Source: CAWBCR01 sp963787375
GTDB taxonomy: Bacteria; Chloroflexota; Anaerolineae; Aggregatilineales; UBA3940
Direction of reading: 5' to 3'
Length of the DNA: 64,000 bases
Assembly (NCBI GenBank): GCA_963787375.1
Contig: CAWBCR010000014.1
Location: 62,001-126,000 of the forward strand
Made by a program: the position numbers and the translations under genes. Each line of letters starts with the position of its first letter. Position 1 is the stretch's first letter. Of the stretch, positions 15,998-23,783 are shown one piece after another. The notes beneath the pieces are model-generated. The model was not told the DNA's origin, searched no databases, and was given only the letters and a program-made list of their open reading frames with translations.

Positions 15998-16611
15998 GCG
16001 GCAGCCGGCAGGCGGCGATTGCAGCCGTCGCGCTGCTGATCGCGCTGGCGGCACTGGCGGCGGGAATCATCGCGCGCGTGCCTGTGCCGGTCACGGCCTG
16101 CGGGCCAGGCGCGGCGCTGCCCATCCAGCCGGTGCGGGTCGACTACCCGGCGCTGCACCTGGAAGCCTACGGGCGCTCGGCGGGCGCGCTGCCGCCGGGC
16201 GCGTCGCTGTGTGTGGCGTTCGACTGGCAGCCAGATGGCGAGATCCCGCCCGGTGTGCTGATCGACCTGGCGCTGGTGGGCGAGGATGGGCAGGTCGTCG
16301 CACAGACGGCTGTGCCGCTGCTAGAGCGTGGCGCGCCGGTCGCCATGGTCACGCTGCCCATCCCGGCGAACGCAGCGGCGGGCCGCACGCAGATCGTCCT
16401 GCGCCTGCGCGACCGCGCCACCGGGCAGGCAATCCCCACCCTGAGCGGCCACGCTTCGCTCACCTTGAGCGGGATCGAGATCGACCCGGCTGCGCCCATG
16501 CCGCTGCCTGCGCCGGGCGGCGCAGCGGGCGGGCTGCATTTGCAGGGCGGGCTGGAGACGTGGCCCTTCTGGCCGCACCCCACGCCGATGCCTACCACCA
16601 AGGAGGGCTAG
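15994..16611 (+). CDS. Hypothetical membrane-anchored or secreted protein
   Basis: A 205-residue protein with GTG start overlapping the previous stop. An N-terminal hydrophobic segment (about 8-28, AIAAVALLIALAALAAGII) is a signal anchor or signal peptide. The rest is a beta-rich extracytoplasmic domain with proline-rich end (PFWPHPTPMPTTKEG). No recognised enzymatic motif. It is tightly placed between the SAM-enzyme-like gene and dtd (1-base spacing), which suggests co-transcription but not function. Confidence 0.6.
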   Translation: MSGSRQAAIAAVALLIALAALAAGIIARVPVPVTACGPGAALPIQPVRVDYPALHLEAYGRSAGALPPGASLCVAFDWQPDGEIPPGVLIDLALVGEDGQVVAQTAVPLLERGAPVAMVTLPIPANAAAGRTQIVLRLRDRATGQAIPTLSGHASLTLSGIEIDPAAPMPLPAPGGAAGGLHLQGGLETWPFWPHPTPMPTTKEG

Positions 16612-17052
16612 ATGCGGGTTCTACTACAGCGCGTGCGCAAGGCGTCGGTGACGGTGGGCGGCGAGGTGGTGGGGGCCATCGGGCAGGGGTACGTGGCGCT
16701 GGTGGGCGTCGGCCACGGCGACGGCGAGGAGCAGGCGCAGTGGCTGGCGCAAAAGGTCGCCGGGCTGCGCGTGTTCGAGGACGCCGACGGCAAGTTCAAC
16801 CTGTCGATACTGGACGTGGGCGGCAGCGCGCTGGTCGTGTCGCAGTTCACGCTGTACGCCGACGCGCGCAAAGGCCGCCGCCCGGCGTTCGTTGATGCTG
16901 CGCCGCCGGAGGTCGCGGGGCCGCTGGTCGAGCGTTTCGCGACGCTGCTGCGTGCGGCGGGCGTGCCGGTCGAGATGGGGGTGTTCGGCGCGCATATGCT
17001 GGTCGAGATCCACAACGACGGCCCGGTGACGATCTGGCTGGAGCGGGAGTAA
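16612..17052 (+). CDS. dtd: D-aminoacyl-tRNA deacylase
   Basis: A 146-residue protein of normal family length. Dtd hydrolyses D-amino acids (and Gly) from mischarged tRNAs as a cytoplasmic proofreading step. It starts MRVLLQRVRKASVTVGGEVV and carries the two signature motifs: SQFTLYAD (about 79-86) and NDGPVTIWLE at the end, the latter containing the Gly-cisPro pair of the chiral proofreading site. It begins one base after the previous stop and is last in the operon. Confidence 0.95.
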   Translation: MRVLLQRVRKASVTVGGEVVGAIGQGYVALVGVGHGDGEEQAQWLAQKVAGLRVFEDADGKFNLSILDVGGSALVVSQFTLYADARKGRRPAFVDAAPPEVAGPLVERFATLLRAAGVPVEMGVFGAHMLVEIHNDGPVTIWLERE

Positions 17053-17071
17053 CCGCAGAGATCGCAGAGGC

Positions 17072-17095
17072 CGCAGAGAGTTTTCTTTCTCTGCG
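17072..17095. terminator. Terminator hairpin between convergent dtd and acetyltransferase genes
   Basis: CGCAGAGA (17072-17079) and TCTCTGCG (17088-17095) form an 8-bp stem with a T-rich loop. It lies within a stretch of CGCAGAG copies (17053-17120) and serves both strands. Confidence 0.55.
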
Positions 17096-17124
17096 CTCTC
17101 CGCGTCCCCTGCGGTTAGTCTTTC

Positions 17125-18306
17125 CTAGAAGTGGGCATGCAGATATGGGATCGCCGGCGGGAACAGGCTGAGCATGGCGGCCTGCGTCTCCGGCGCGGGG
17201 TCGCCCCAGCCGTGCGCCGCGAACGTGTCGGGGCGGTGCATGCCGTACAGCAGCCCGGCCAGCGCATGGATCGTCAGCGCGCAGGTGGGGCTGCCCCCTT
17301 GCGTGACGCGCAGCCCGCTGCCATCCGACTCGAAAGTGAAGTCACCCTCGTTCCACGGACACAGCGGGTCGCTGATGCGCGCGGCGAAGAGGCCCGGCCC
17401 GGCGGGAAGTCCGCTCAACCCTACCACGTCGACCACCCGGCCCAGCGGCGGGTCGTACAGCGTGACCCTGAAGTCGAGGTCAGCCATCCACGTCTCAGGG
17501 AACTCGGTAGGCGGCAGGCGCAGCTCGACTTCCTTCACCTGGTCGATGTGGCGCGCGATCCACTCCAGCAGCAGGTAGCGGCCCTGCGCATTGGAAGTGT
17601 AGAAGTTCGGCGCGTGCAGCGTCGCATCGCCTTCGCTGCCAACGATGCGATACAGCATCACGCCGATCACCTCGCCGCCGGCGCGGGCCAGCGCTACCCA
17701 GTGGCGGTTGCGGTCGCGCAGGTTTGCCTCGGTGAGGTCGTGATGGACCGTCATACCGTGCGTGCGCTCGCGCAGGTGGTGCATGTATTCAAGATAGGCC
17801 GCATGACCGTCGGCCATGCTCAGCCGCTCGACCGAGCCGCCCAGGTCGCGGCGCAGCAACGGCGCGAGCGGGCCGGGTGCGAAGGTGTAAACGCGCGGGC
17901 GCGGGAACATCACGTAGCCCATCCGCTCGTAGAACGATTCGCGGAAGGGGTACAGGCACGAGACAGGTCTGCCTTCGTCGCGGGCGGCTTCGAACAGCGC
18001 GGCGATGGTGCGCCTGATTAGCCCCTGACGCCGCACGGCAGGGTCGGAGGCGACGCCCCAGATGCCGGCCATGCCCACCAGGCTGCCGCGTACGTTCTGC
18101 TGGACGGGCGCGCTGGCCGCGATGGCCACCGGGCGGCCCTGCTCGAAGGCAGCGCGGAAGGTCGACATTTCGAGGCCGCTGATCTCCTCGTCCCACTTCT
18201 GGCGGTCGGTGAGTGGCGGCGAGCCCTCAAAGGCGTAGGCGCCGACGGTGTACATCACGTCGAGTATCTCGTCGCCTTCAACCGGGCGGATAATGATGTC
18301 GGACAT
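17125..18306 (-). CDS. Eis-like GNAT N-acetyltransferase
   Basis: A 393-residue protein. Residues 1-150 form a GNAT domain with the acetyl-CoA pyrophosphate loop VRRQGLIRRTIAALFE and CLYPFRESFYERMGY, typical of the enhanced-intracellular-survival (Eis) family. A second GNAT-like region follows, and the C-terminal 100 residues (VTQGGSPTCALTIHALAGLL, ending YLHAHF) resemble the SCP2 domain; the terminal carboxylate is catalytic in Eis. Family members acetylate amines such as aminoglycosides or protein lysines; the natural substrate here is unknown. It lies 3' of rsgA on the same strand behind a hairpin. Confidence 0.8.
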   Translation of the reverse strand: MSDIIIRPVEGDEILDVMYTVGAYAFEGSPPLTDRQKWDEEISGLEMSTFRAAFEQGRPVAIAASAPVQQNVRGSLVGMAGIWGVASDPAVRRQGLIRRTIAALFEAARDEGRPVSCLYPFRESFYERMGYVMFPRPRVYTFAPGPLAPLLRRDLGGSVERLSMADGHAAYLEYMHHLRERTHGMTVHHDLTEANLRDRNRHWVALARAGGEVIGVMLYRIVGSEGDATLHAPNFYTSNAQGRYLLLEWIARHIDQVKEVELRLPPTEFPETWMADLDFRVTLYDPPLGRVVDVVGLSGLPAGPGLFAARISDPLCPWNEGDFTFESDGSGLRVTQGGSPTCALTIHALAGLLYGMHRPDTFAAHGWGDPAPETQAAMLSLFPPAIPYLHAHF

Positions 18307-18336
18307 GATGTTCTTCCTTTATGTGTGTGATGTGGT

Positions 18337-18378
18337 GGCCTCACCCCAACCGTGCAAGGGTCGGAAGGGGGTGAGGCC
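18337..18378 (-). terminator. Hairpin between rsgA and the acetyltransferase gene
   Basis: GGCCTCACCCC (18337-18347) and GGGGTGAGGCC (18368-18378) make an 11-bp stem with a 20-base loop, 14 bases after the rsgA stop. No U-tract follows, so partial termination or mRNA stabilisation is possible. Confidence 0.5.
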
Positions 18379-18391
18379 CCATGATCCGCTT

Positions 18392-19575
18392 TCATGCGGG
18401 CAGCGTCTCTCTGATCTTCCGGTAGTTCTCCAGCCGCCCCGCGTCGAGCAGGCCGGCGCGCAGCGCCGTGCGGACCGCGCAGCCCGGCTCGTGGTCGTGT
18501 GTGCAGTCCGAGAAGCGGCAGCCGCGCGCGTGCGCTTCGAGGTCCGGGTAGAAGCCAATCAGGTCGCGCTGTGCCAGCCCTGCCAGCCCGAACTCGCGGA
18601 TGCCGGGCGTGTCGATCACGTTGCCCCCGCCCAGCGGCAGCATCGTCGACTGGGTGGTGGTGTGGCGGCCCTGTCCACGCTCCTCGTTGACCTCGGCGGT
18701 GCGCAGCGCGAAGCCCGGTTCGACGGCAGCCAGCAGCGACGACTTGCCCACACCTGACAGGCCCGCCAGCACGGTCACCTTGCCGCGCAGCGCCTCACGC
18801 AGCGCGTCGACGCCCGCGCCGGTCGTGGCGCTGGTCAGCAGGATGCGCACGCCCAGCGCGCGGTAGGGCGCGATCACGTCCTCGATCTCGGCGGGCGAGC
18901 CGGCCAGGTCGACCTTGTTGACGCAGATCAGCGGTTCGACGCGGCTACGCTCGGCGGCGATCAGGTAGCGGTCGATCAGCTCGGTCCAGATGTGCGGGCT
19001 GCGCCACGCGGCCACGATCAGAAGCTGGTCGACGTTGGCGGCCAGCACCTGCTGGAGGTGCGTGTAGAACGGGTCGGCGCGGATGATAGCGCTGCGCCGT
19101 GGCAGTACGTCTTCGACTACGCCGCCGCCCTGCCCATCCTCCGACACGATCACCCGGTCGCCGACGGCCACGACGTTCGTGAAGCCGGTCTCCGCGACCG
19201 ACAGCGATCCGCGCAGGCCGCACAGCAGTGTGCGCCCGCCGATGCGCACCCGGCACAGCCCGCTGCTGACCTCGACGACCTGCCCGTGCGTGCCGTCCGG
19301 CTGCGGGGCGTCTGCTGGCCCGTCGTCGGCATCGACCGTGGCGGCTATGCGCAGCACGGCTTTGCGCCGTTCCTGCTCGCCGTGCGGCATGACGCGCTCA
19401 CCTGCTGGGCGCTCCATAGCTCCTCGTCGTCGCCGACGAGGTCGATCCAGTCATTGCGGCGCGGTGGGCGTGGATCGCGGTTGCGCTTGAGCGCCTTCTT
19501 TGCTTTTTGCAGTTTTCGCCGCTCGCGGTCGCGGCCAAAGATATCGTCTTCGGTTGGTTGTAGCTGCTTGGACAA
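18392..19575 (-). CDS. rsgA: Ribosome small-subunit-dependent GTPase A (one likely frameshift near the N-terminus)
   Basis: RsgA is a circularly permuted GTPase that checks maturation of the 30S subunit. An OB-fold segment (QVVEVSSGLCRVRIGGRTL) is followed by G4 NKVD, G1 GLSGVGKSSL, G3 DTPG and a zinc knuckle CRFSDCTHDHEPGC. The main frame begins near 19417. A second frame from a TTG at 19575, with ribosome site GGGGAG, gives MSKQLQPTEDDIFGRDRERR and then WIDLVGDDEELWSAQ. Joining it to ERVMPHGEQERRKAVLR at about 19400 yields one continuous basic N-terminal extension. I therefore take 19575 as the start with one indel; if this is wrong, rsgA starts at 19417 or 19390 and the upstream ORF is a separate 76-residue basic protein. 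Confidence 0.85.
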
Positions 19576-19599
19576 CGTTGTTCTCCCCTGTGATGAGCC

Positions 19600-19790
19600 G
19601 CTTGCAGCGAGAAACTCGCCACGCGGTTCAGGCCGGGGCAGGGACGATGCGTAGCATCGACGTCTGCCGCAGGCCCCGGCGTGCGCCGATGCGGCGCGCG
19701 CAGTTCGAGGGAGACGCCGGGTGCGATCAGCAGGCGCGGCGAAACCCCCTCAGAGCCGAGCAGAGGGTGCGAGCACGCCTGTGATATGCA
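19600..19790 (-). other. Structured leader region upstream of rsgA
   Basis: The rsgA leader holds several perfect hairpins: GCGAG-AAA-CTCGC near 19607-19619; a nested structure with outer arms GCCGGGGC and GCCCCGGC and inner CGATGC-GTA-GCATCG around 19639-19680; and GCGCCG-ATG-CGGCGC near 19684-19698. A hairpin with CCCTC and GAGGG arms near 19747-19770 is followed on the minus strand by GGTTTCG. Together with the promoter and leader ORF upstream this looks like a regulatory leader RNA. It matches no riboswitch class I recognise. Confidence 0.45.
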
Positions 19791-19826
19791 GTTAACGCAC
19801 GGAAGAGAACGAAAATGCGGGGTGCG

Positions 19827-19883
19827 TCAAGCAGGGACAGGCGTACTCTGTACGACCGAGACCGGGAATGCTGTATTGGCCAT
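19827..19883 (-). CDS. Candidate 18-residue leader peptide upstream of rsgA
   Basis: An ATG at 19883, preceded by an excellent ribosome site (AAGGAAGG), opens an 18-codon ORF, MANTAFPVSVVQSTPVPA, ending in TGA. It is the first ORF on the transcript expected from the promoter at 19920-19949 and is followed by the structured region. Its size, position and strong ribosome site fit a regulatory leader peptide. It has no obvious codon run for classical attenuation. Confidence 0.45.
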   Translation of the reverse strand: MANTAFPVSVVQSTPVPA

Positions 19884-19919
19884 AAACGTACGCCTTCCTT
19901 TCTTGTCGATATGCCGAAC

Positions 19920-19949
19920 ATGATAGCACGGAATTGAGGCGACTGTCAA
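19920..19949 (-). promoter_or_regulatory. Sigma-70 promoter for the rsgA leader
   Basis: On the minus strand: TTGACA (19944-19949), an 18-base spacer, then TATCAT (19920-19925) preceded by TGC, an extended -10. Transcription should begin near 19912, giving a leader of about 335 bases before the rsgA TTG start. Confidence 0.75.
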
Positions 19950-19991
19950 AGTCAGACGGGACTATTCGCTGGACTATGTTTCGCCTGGCCG

Positions 19992-20041
19992 GTAGGGCAG
20001 GGGCGGGCCTATGCGATGTGACGCATCGCCACCCGCCCTAC
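19992..20041 (-). terminator. Terminator-like hairpin after the last paralogous membrane gene
   Basis: GTAGGGC (19992-19998) pairs with GCCCTAC at 20035-20041, with inner GC-rich pairing (GGGCGGG with CCCGCC) and an apical ATGCG/CGCAT stem. It overlaps the stop codon of the 20038 gene. No U-tract. Confidence 0.5.
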
Positions 20042-21132
20042 TCGGCGTCGTCTTTCCCCCTGTCTGGGGCCTCATCCTGATCGGCCTGCTCGCGCCGTGC
20101 CTTGAACGGGTCAATCGGGCGGAACTCGATCACCGGCTGGCTCGACGGCGGCGCAGCCGGGCGCGGCTCGCCCTCTGCTGCGTGGTCGCGGGAGGCCGGG
20201 GATGCGGGTGACGCGGCGGGCTGCGGCACTGTCTGGGTGGGCGGTGCCGACGGTGCGGGCGGCTGCGCGGCGGGCTGCGGCGGCTGCGGGACGGCCTGCG
20301 CGGGCTGCCCCCGACGCTGCGCGGCGCGTATCTGCCGGAAGGCGATGTGCACGCCCAGCGTCAGCGCGACGAGCGCCAGCCCGGCCTGCGCCGGGAACCA
20401 GATCGAGACGACGGCGGCCAGCGCGAAGCCAATCGCCAGCCACAGCGCCCAGTCGAAGCGCCGGATGGCCAGCCACACCGCCAGCGCCACGACCGCCAGC
20501 GCCACGTTGACCGAGACGGCCAGTCCGGCATTGCCCAGTTGCAGCACCCACAGCGCGGCCAGCAGCAGCACGGCGACGACCGTCAGCGCGCCGGCGGCGA
20601 CGATAGCCCACCAGCGCGAGCGGTCCAGCAGGTAGGCCAGCCAGAACGGCAGCGCGGCGATCAGCAGCGCAAACGCGCCGACGGTTTGCAGCGACGCGGC
20701 GAAGATCGTCAGGCCAAACAGCACGGCCAGCCCGACCAGCGTGTAACCGACGATGATCGACCATGCCTGCCGCCTGTCGACGAAGTACACGACCCAGAAC
20801 GGCGCAGCGATCTCGGCCAGCGCGGCCATTGCCACGACCTGCCCGGCGCGTGGGTTCAGGAAGATGACGCCCAGCAGGATCGCCAGCGCCAGGAACACCC
20901 AGCAGGTGATCAGCGCCCACCACTCGTCGCGGCGCGCCAGCCAGCGCGCAAAAAACGGCACGGCCAGCAGCGTCAGGGCCGCCGCAGCGGGCAGCAGTAG
21001 CGACCCGCTGTAAGCCAGCAGCCCTGTCTGCCAGGCCAGGAAAACCAGCCCGCCGACGATCAGCAGGCCGGCCCAGACCCAGGCCAGGAACGGGCCGGCG
21101 TGACGGGTGGGGCGGGGCGTGGTTTGCGTCAT
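20038..21132 (-). CDS. Multi-pass membrane protein, W-repeat paralogue 4 (degenerate repeats)
   Basis: A 364-residue protein with about eight to ten hydrophobic segments in the first 260 residues and a proline/alanine/glutamine-rich C-terminal tail ending in VIEFRPIDPFKARREQ. Charged-aromatic units recur before membrane segments: RRDEWWALITCW, DRRQAWSIIVGY, DRSRWWAIVAAG and RRFDWALWLAIG. These are degenerate forms of the W-W-A-L-I-P unit of the next three genes. Ribosome site GGAGG precedes the ATG. Last gene of the four-gene array; no function can be assigned. Confidence 0.7.
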   Translation of the reverse strand: MTQTTPRPTRHAGPFLAWVWAGLLIVGGLVFLAWQTGLLAYSGSLLLPAAAALTLLAVPFFARWLARRDEWWALITCWVFLALAILLGVIFLNPRAGQVVAMAALAEIAAPFWVVYFVDRRQAWSIIVGYTLVGLAVLFGLTIFAASLQTVGAFALLIAALPFWLAYLLDRSRWWAIVAAGALTVVAVLLLAALWVLQLGNAGLAVSVNVALAVVALAVWLAIRRFDWALWLAIGFALAAVVSIWFPAQAGLALVALTLGVHIAFRQIRAAQRRGQPAQAVPQPPQPAAQPPAPSAPPTQTVPQPAASPASPASRDHAAEGEPRPAAPPSSQPVIEFRPIDPFKARREQADQDEAPDRGKDDAE

Positions 21133-21147
21133 GAGGATGCCTCCGCG

Positions 21148-21732
21148 TTATTCCTGCGGGTGGTCAGCTTCGGGGCCGCTCGCAGGCGTGCCAATCGGCT
21201 CAAACGACTTGACGGGCTGATCGGCTGCCGTGACGGCCTGCGGCTGTGCCGCTCCGCGCGCGCTGAACTGCCGGACCAGCAGGTAGATGCCAGCGACGAT
21301 CAGCGCCGCCGGGAAGACGTAGGCGAAATCGCTGAGCAGGATGCCGACGCCCAGCGCAGCCATGATTCCGCCAGGGATCAGCGCCCACCACTTACTGTGG
21401 TCGCGGAAGTAGACGTAGAAGAACGGCGCGGCGATGGCGAACATCACATATGCGCCGCCGAGGTCGCCGCGAATGGGCAGCGTGTCGATCACGACCAGCC
21501 CGGCCAGGGCGAACATGACGTAGGTGGGGATCAGCAGCCCCCAGTGAGCGTTATTGCGCTGGTACAGGGCGTAGAAGCCGATGCCCATCGCGACGAAGAT
21601 GACCGCACCGATCAGGTTGCCAAACCAGGGCGTCATCTGCCCCAGCAGGAACAGCACGCCGAGCGCGATCAGGACGATGCCCCAGGTGTAGGCGCTGCTG
21701 CGCCCCCCGCTGGTGTGATTATCCGAATTCAT
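21148..21732 (-). CDS. Multi-pass membrane protein, W-repeat paralogue 3 (two units)
   Basis: A 194-residue protein with five to six hydrophobic segments. Two repeat units are visible: NAHWGLLIPTYVM and HSKWWALIPGGIM. It begins with the NxxxTWGIVLIALGVLFLLGQ block shared with paralogues 1 and 2 and ends SFEPIGTPASGPEADHPQE, a tail also shared. Ribosome site AAGGAG. It lies 15 bases upstream of paralogue 4 and 144 bases after paralogue 2. The family is unknown to me; topology predicts short loops and a cytoplasmic tail. Confidence 0.7.
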   Translation of the reverse strand: MNSDNHTSGGRSSAYTWGIVLIALGVLFLLGQMTPWFGNLIGAVIFVAMGIGFYALYQRNNAHWGLLIPTYVMFALAGLVVIDTLPIRGDLGGAYVMFAIAAPFFYVYFRDHSKWWALIPGGIMAALGVGILLSDFAYVFPAALIVAGIYLLVRQFSARGAAQPQAVTAADQPVKSFEPIGTPASGPEADHPQE

Positions 21733-21820
21733 GTCGAACTCCTTGTAAAAGAAATTGACTTCTGCAACACGTTCTGCTGTATTCTACGTAGAACCCTCGC
21801 CATCGGTTGTAGAAAGAGCA

Positions 21821-21852
21821 GCAGAGGTGTGAGGACATCCTCGCACCTCTGC
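21821..21852 (-). terminator. Terminator hairpin after W-repeat paralogue 2
   Basis: Arms GCAGAGGTGTGAGG (21821-21834) and CCTCGCACCTCTGC (21839-21852), loop ACAT, 14 pairs with one G-T mismatch position. It lies 25 bases after the stop at 21877, followed on the minus strand by TGCTCTTTC. Confidence 0.65.
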
Positions 21853-21876
21853 GATTCGCTGCGGTTGATGGGTCGA

Positions 21877-22632
21877 TCAGCGCTTCTCGCCGGTCGGCTC
21901 GTCTGTTTTGTTGCCCAGCGGTGTGAACTCGACTACCGGGTGATCGGCCTGCGGGCCGGTCTTCGGGGCGACTGCCGGCGGCTCGCCGAGCGGCTGCTGC
22001 GCGCGGCTGCCCATCTGCCGGACCAGCACGAAGATGCCGGCGGCGATCAGCACCACCGGGATCAGGTAGGCGAAACCCGCCACCATGAAACCGATGCCCA
22101 TCGCGGCCATGATGCCACCGGGGATCAGCGCCCACCAGTTGCGGCGGTCGTGTGCGTACACGTATCCGAACGGCACCGCGATGGCGAACATGACATAGGA
22201 CGGGATCAGCAGGTCGACCAGCACGTGGGTCTCGATCAGGAAGATCATCGCGCCGATGGCGGTCAGCGTGTAGGCCGGGATCAGCGCCCACCAGTTGCGG
22301 GTATCATGCCCGTAGACATAGTAGAACGGCGCGGCGATAGCCAGCAGAACGTAAGTTGGGATCCACGCGTCGGCGAACCCGATCGTGATCATCACCAGCA
22401 GGCCAGTCACGGCCCAGAAAACGTAGGCCGGGATCAGCGCCCACCAGTTCTGGCGATTGCTGAGGTACACGGCGAAAAAGGCCAGCCCGATGCCGGCGGT
22501 GACGGTTGCCCAGATCATCCCACCCAGGCCGGGGATCACCTGGTTCAGCAGAAACAACGCGCCCAGGATGATGAGCGCCGCACCCCATATCCAGTTGCTA
22601 TTTGTGGGCCTTCGCTGCGGTTGTTCTTCCAT
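21877..22632 (-). CDS. Multi-pass membrane protein, W-repeat paralogue 2 (three units)
   Basis: A 251-residue protein. Start MEEQPQRRPTNSNWIWGAAL is chosen because AGAGGAGAAC lies just upstream; the frame is open to 22686. It contains three units of about 36-62 residues, each a polar loop then helix: NRQNWWALIPAYVF, DTRNWWALIPAYTL and DRRNWWALIPGGIM, preceded by F-Y-V-Y or F-G-Y-V-Y segments. The C-terminal tail has TGPQADHPVVEFTPLG. The unit pattern suggests expansion by internal duplication. No catalytic motif. Confidence 0.7.
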   Translation of the reverse strand: MEEQPQRRPTNSNWIWGAALIILGALFLLNQVIPGLGGMIWATVTAGIGLAFFAVYLSNRQNWWALIPAYVFWAVTGLLVMITIGFADAWIPTYVLLAIAAPFYYVYGHDTRNWWALIPAYTLTAIGAMIFLIETHVLVDLLIPSYVMFAIAVPFGYVYAHDRRNWWALIPGGIMAAMGIGFMVAGFAYLIPVVLIAAGIFVLVRQMGSRAQQPLGEPPAVAPKTGPQADHPVVEFTPLGNKTDEPTGEKR

Positions 22633-22757
22633 AATGTTCTCCTCTATCAGTTTCTGTTTCAGATCGGCGCGGCGCGGTCGCCGCACGCGTTGGCATTCTA
22701 GTGATCAGTACGCACCAGATCGGGATAAGTTGTAGGGCGGGCGCTCATCAAACAAAA

Positions 22758-22785
22758 CCGGGGTGAGAGTAGACCCTCACCCCGG
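22758..22785 (-). terminator. Rho-independent terminator after W-repeat paralogue 1
   Basis: CCGGGGTGAG (22758-22767) and CTCACCCCGG (22776-22785) form a 10-bp stem; on the minus strand it is followed by TTTTGTTTG. It separates the first paralogue from the other three. Confidence 0.8.
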
Positions 22786-22805
22786 CAGATGCGCTGCATG
22801 TTGGT

Positions 22806-23699
22806 TTATTCGCGCACGCGGTCGGCCTCCGGGCCGGTCTCTCGCGCACCGATAGCCTCGAAGGGCTCCGCACCGTGATCGGCAGCAGGGCCGGTCAGCG
22901 GCGTAGCGGCTGCGTGGCTGCCCACCTGGCGGACCAGCACGAAGATGCCGGCGGCGATCAGCACGATAGGCACGACGATGGTCGCGCTGGAGATCGCCAG
23001 CCCCAGCCCGGCTGAGCCAAAGATGCCTGCCGGGATGAGCGCCCACCAGCGGTGCGTGTCGGTAATAAACACCACCAGGAACGGCACCGCCAGCGCCAGC
23101 GTCCAGTACGCGCCGGTAGCATTGTCGTTCAGGGCGGGCTCCATGATGAGGAACAAGCTGGTCGTCGCCATGACATAGAACGGGATCAGCGCCCACCAGC
23201 GGCGGCGAACGTCGGTCAGGAACACGACGAAGAAGATTGCGCCGATCAGGCCGGTCCAGTACACGGCTTCCATGTTGCCGTTCAGCATCCGCTCCACCGA
23301 CAGGAAGACAGCCGTCGCAAGCATGATGCCCGCCGGGATCAGCGCCCACCAGTTCTTGCGGTTGACCAGGAACGCGACCAGAAACGGCAGGCCGACGGCG
23401 GCCAGCCAGTAGATCGCGTCGCCGTTGCCGTGCAGGAGGTGGTCCAGCGGCAGGAATACGCCGGTGACGGCCAGGATGTAGCCCGGGATCAGCGCCCACC
23501 ACCGCGACCGGTCGAGCAGGTAGATGGCGAAGAAAGTCAGGCCAGAGCCGATCAACGCGATGCTCCATACCGTATCGCCGACGTTCATAAACTGGGCGAT
23601 CATGAACGCGCCGCCGATCAGGATCAGCGCGACACCAATGATCCATGTAATGTTTGTGCGGGGAGGATCGTTCCGCCGCTCATTTGCTGGTAAGTCCAT
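22806..23699 (-). CDS. Multi-pass membrane protein, W-repeat paralogue 1 (four units)
   Basis: A 297-residue protein. MDLPANERRNDPPRTNITWI is taken as the start because AAAGGAG lies seven bases upstream; the frame is open to 23765. Four units are present: RSRWWALIPGYIL, RKNWWALIPAGIM, RRRWWALIPFYVM and THRWWALIPAGIF, each after a F-x-V-F-L/I-T/N-D/N segment. It ends EPFEAIGARETGPEADRVRE. This is the longest regular member and first in the array, with its own terminator. Function unknown. Confidence 0.7.
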   Translation of the reverse strand: MDLPANERRNDPPRTNITWIIGVALILIGGAFMIAQFMNVGDTVWSIALIGSGLTFFAIYLLDRSRWWALIPGYILAVTGVFLPLDHLLHGNGDAIYWLAAVGLPFLVAFLVNRKNWWALIPAGIMLATAVFLSVERMLNGNMEAVYWTGLIGAIFFVVFLTDVRRRWWALIPFYVMATTSLFLIMEPALNDNATGAYWTLALAVPFLVVFITDTHRWWALIPAGIFGSAGLGLAISSATIVVPIVLIAAGIFVLVRQVGSHAAATPLTGPAADHGAEPFEAIGARETGPEADRVRE

Positions 23700-23783
23700 C
23701 TCGATCTCCTTTAATGACTGCGCGTCAGTTTTGTTCTCGTCAATTAATACGCAGGATCGGCGCAAAAGGTTCTACGGGATGGA

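Noticed and set aside
17053..17120. Possible CRISPR array from repeated CGCAGAG units
   Set aside because: The copies are short, spacing is irregular, and there are no spacer-repeat units; it is better read as a terminator with simple repeats.
21100..22701. 533-codon plus-strand ORF rich in D, R, Q and H
   Set aside because: Antisense of two membrane-protein genes that have ribosome sites and terminators on the minus strand.
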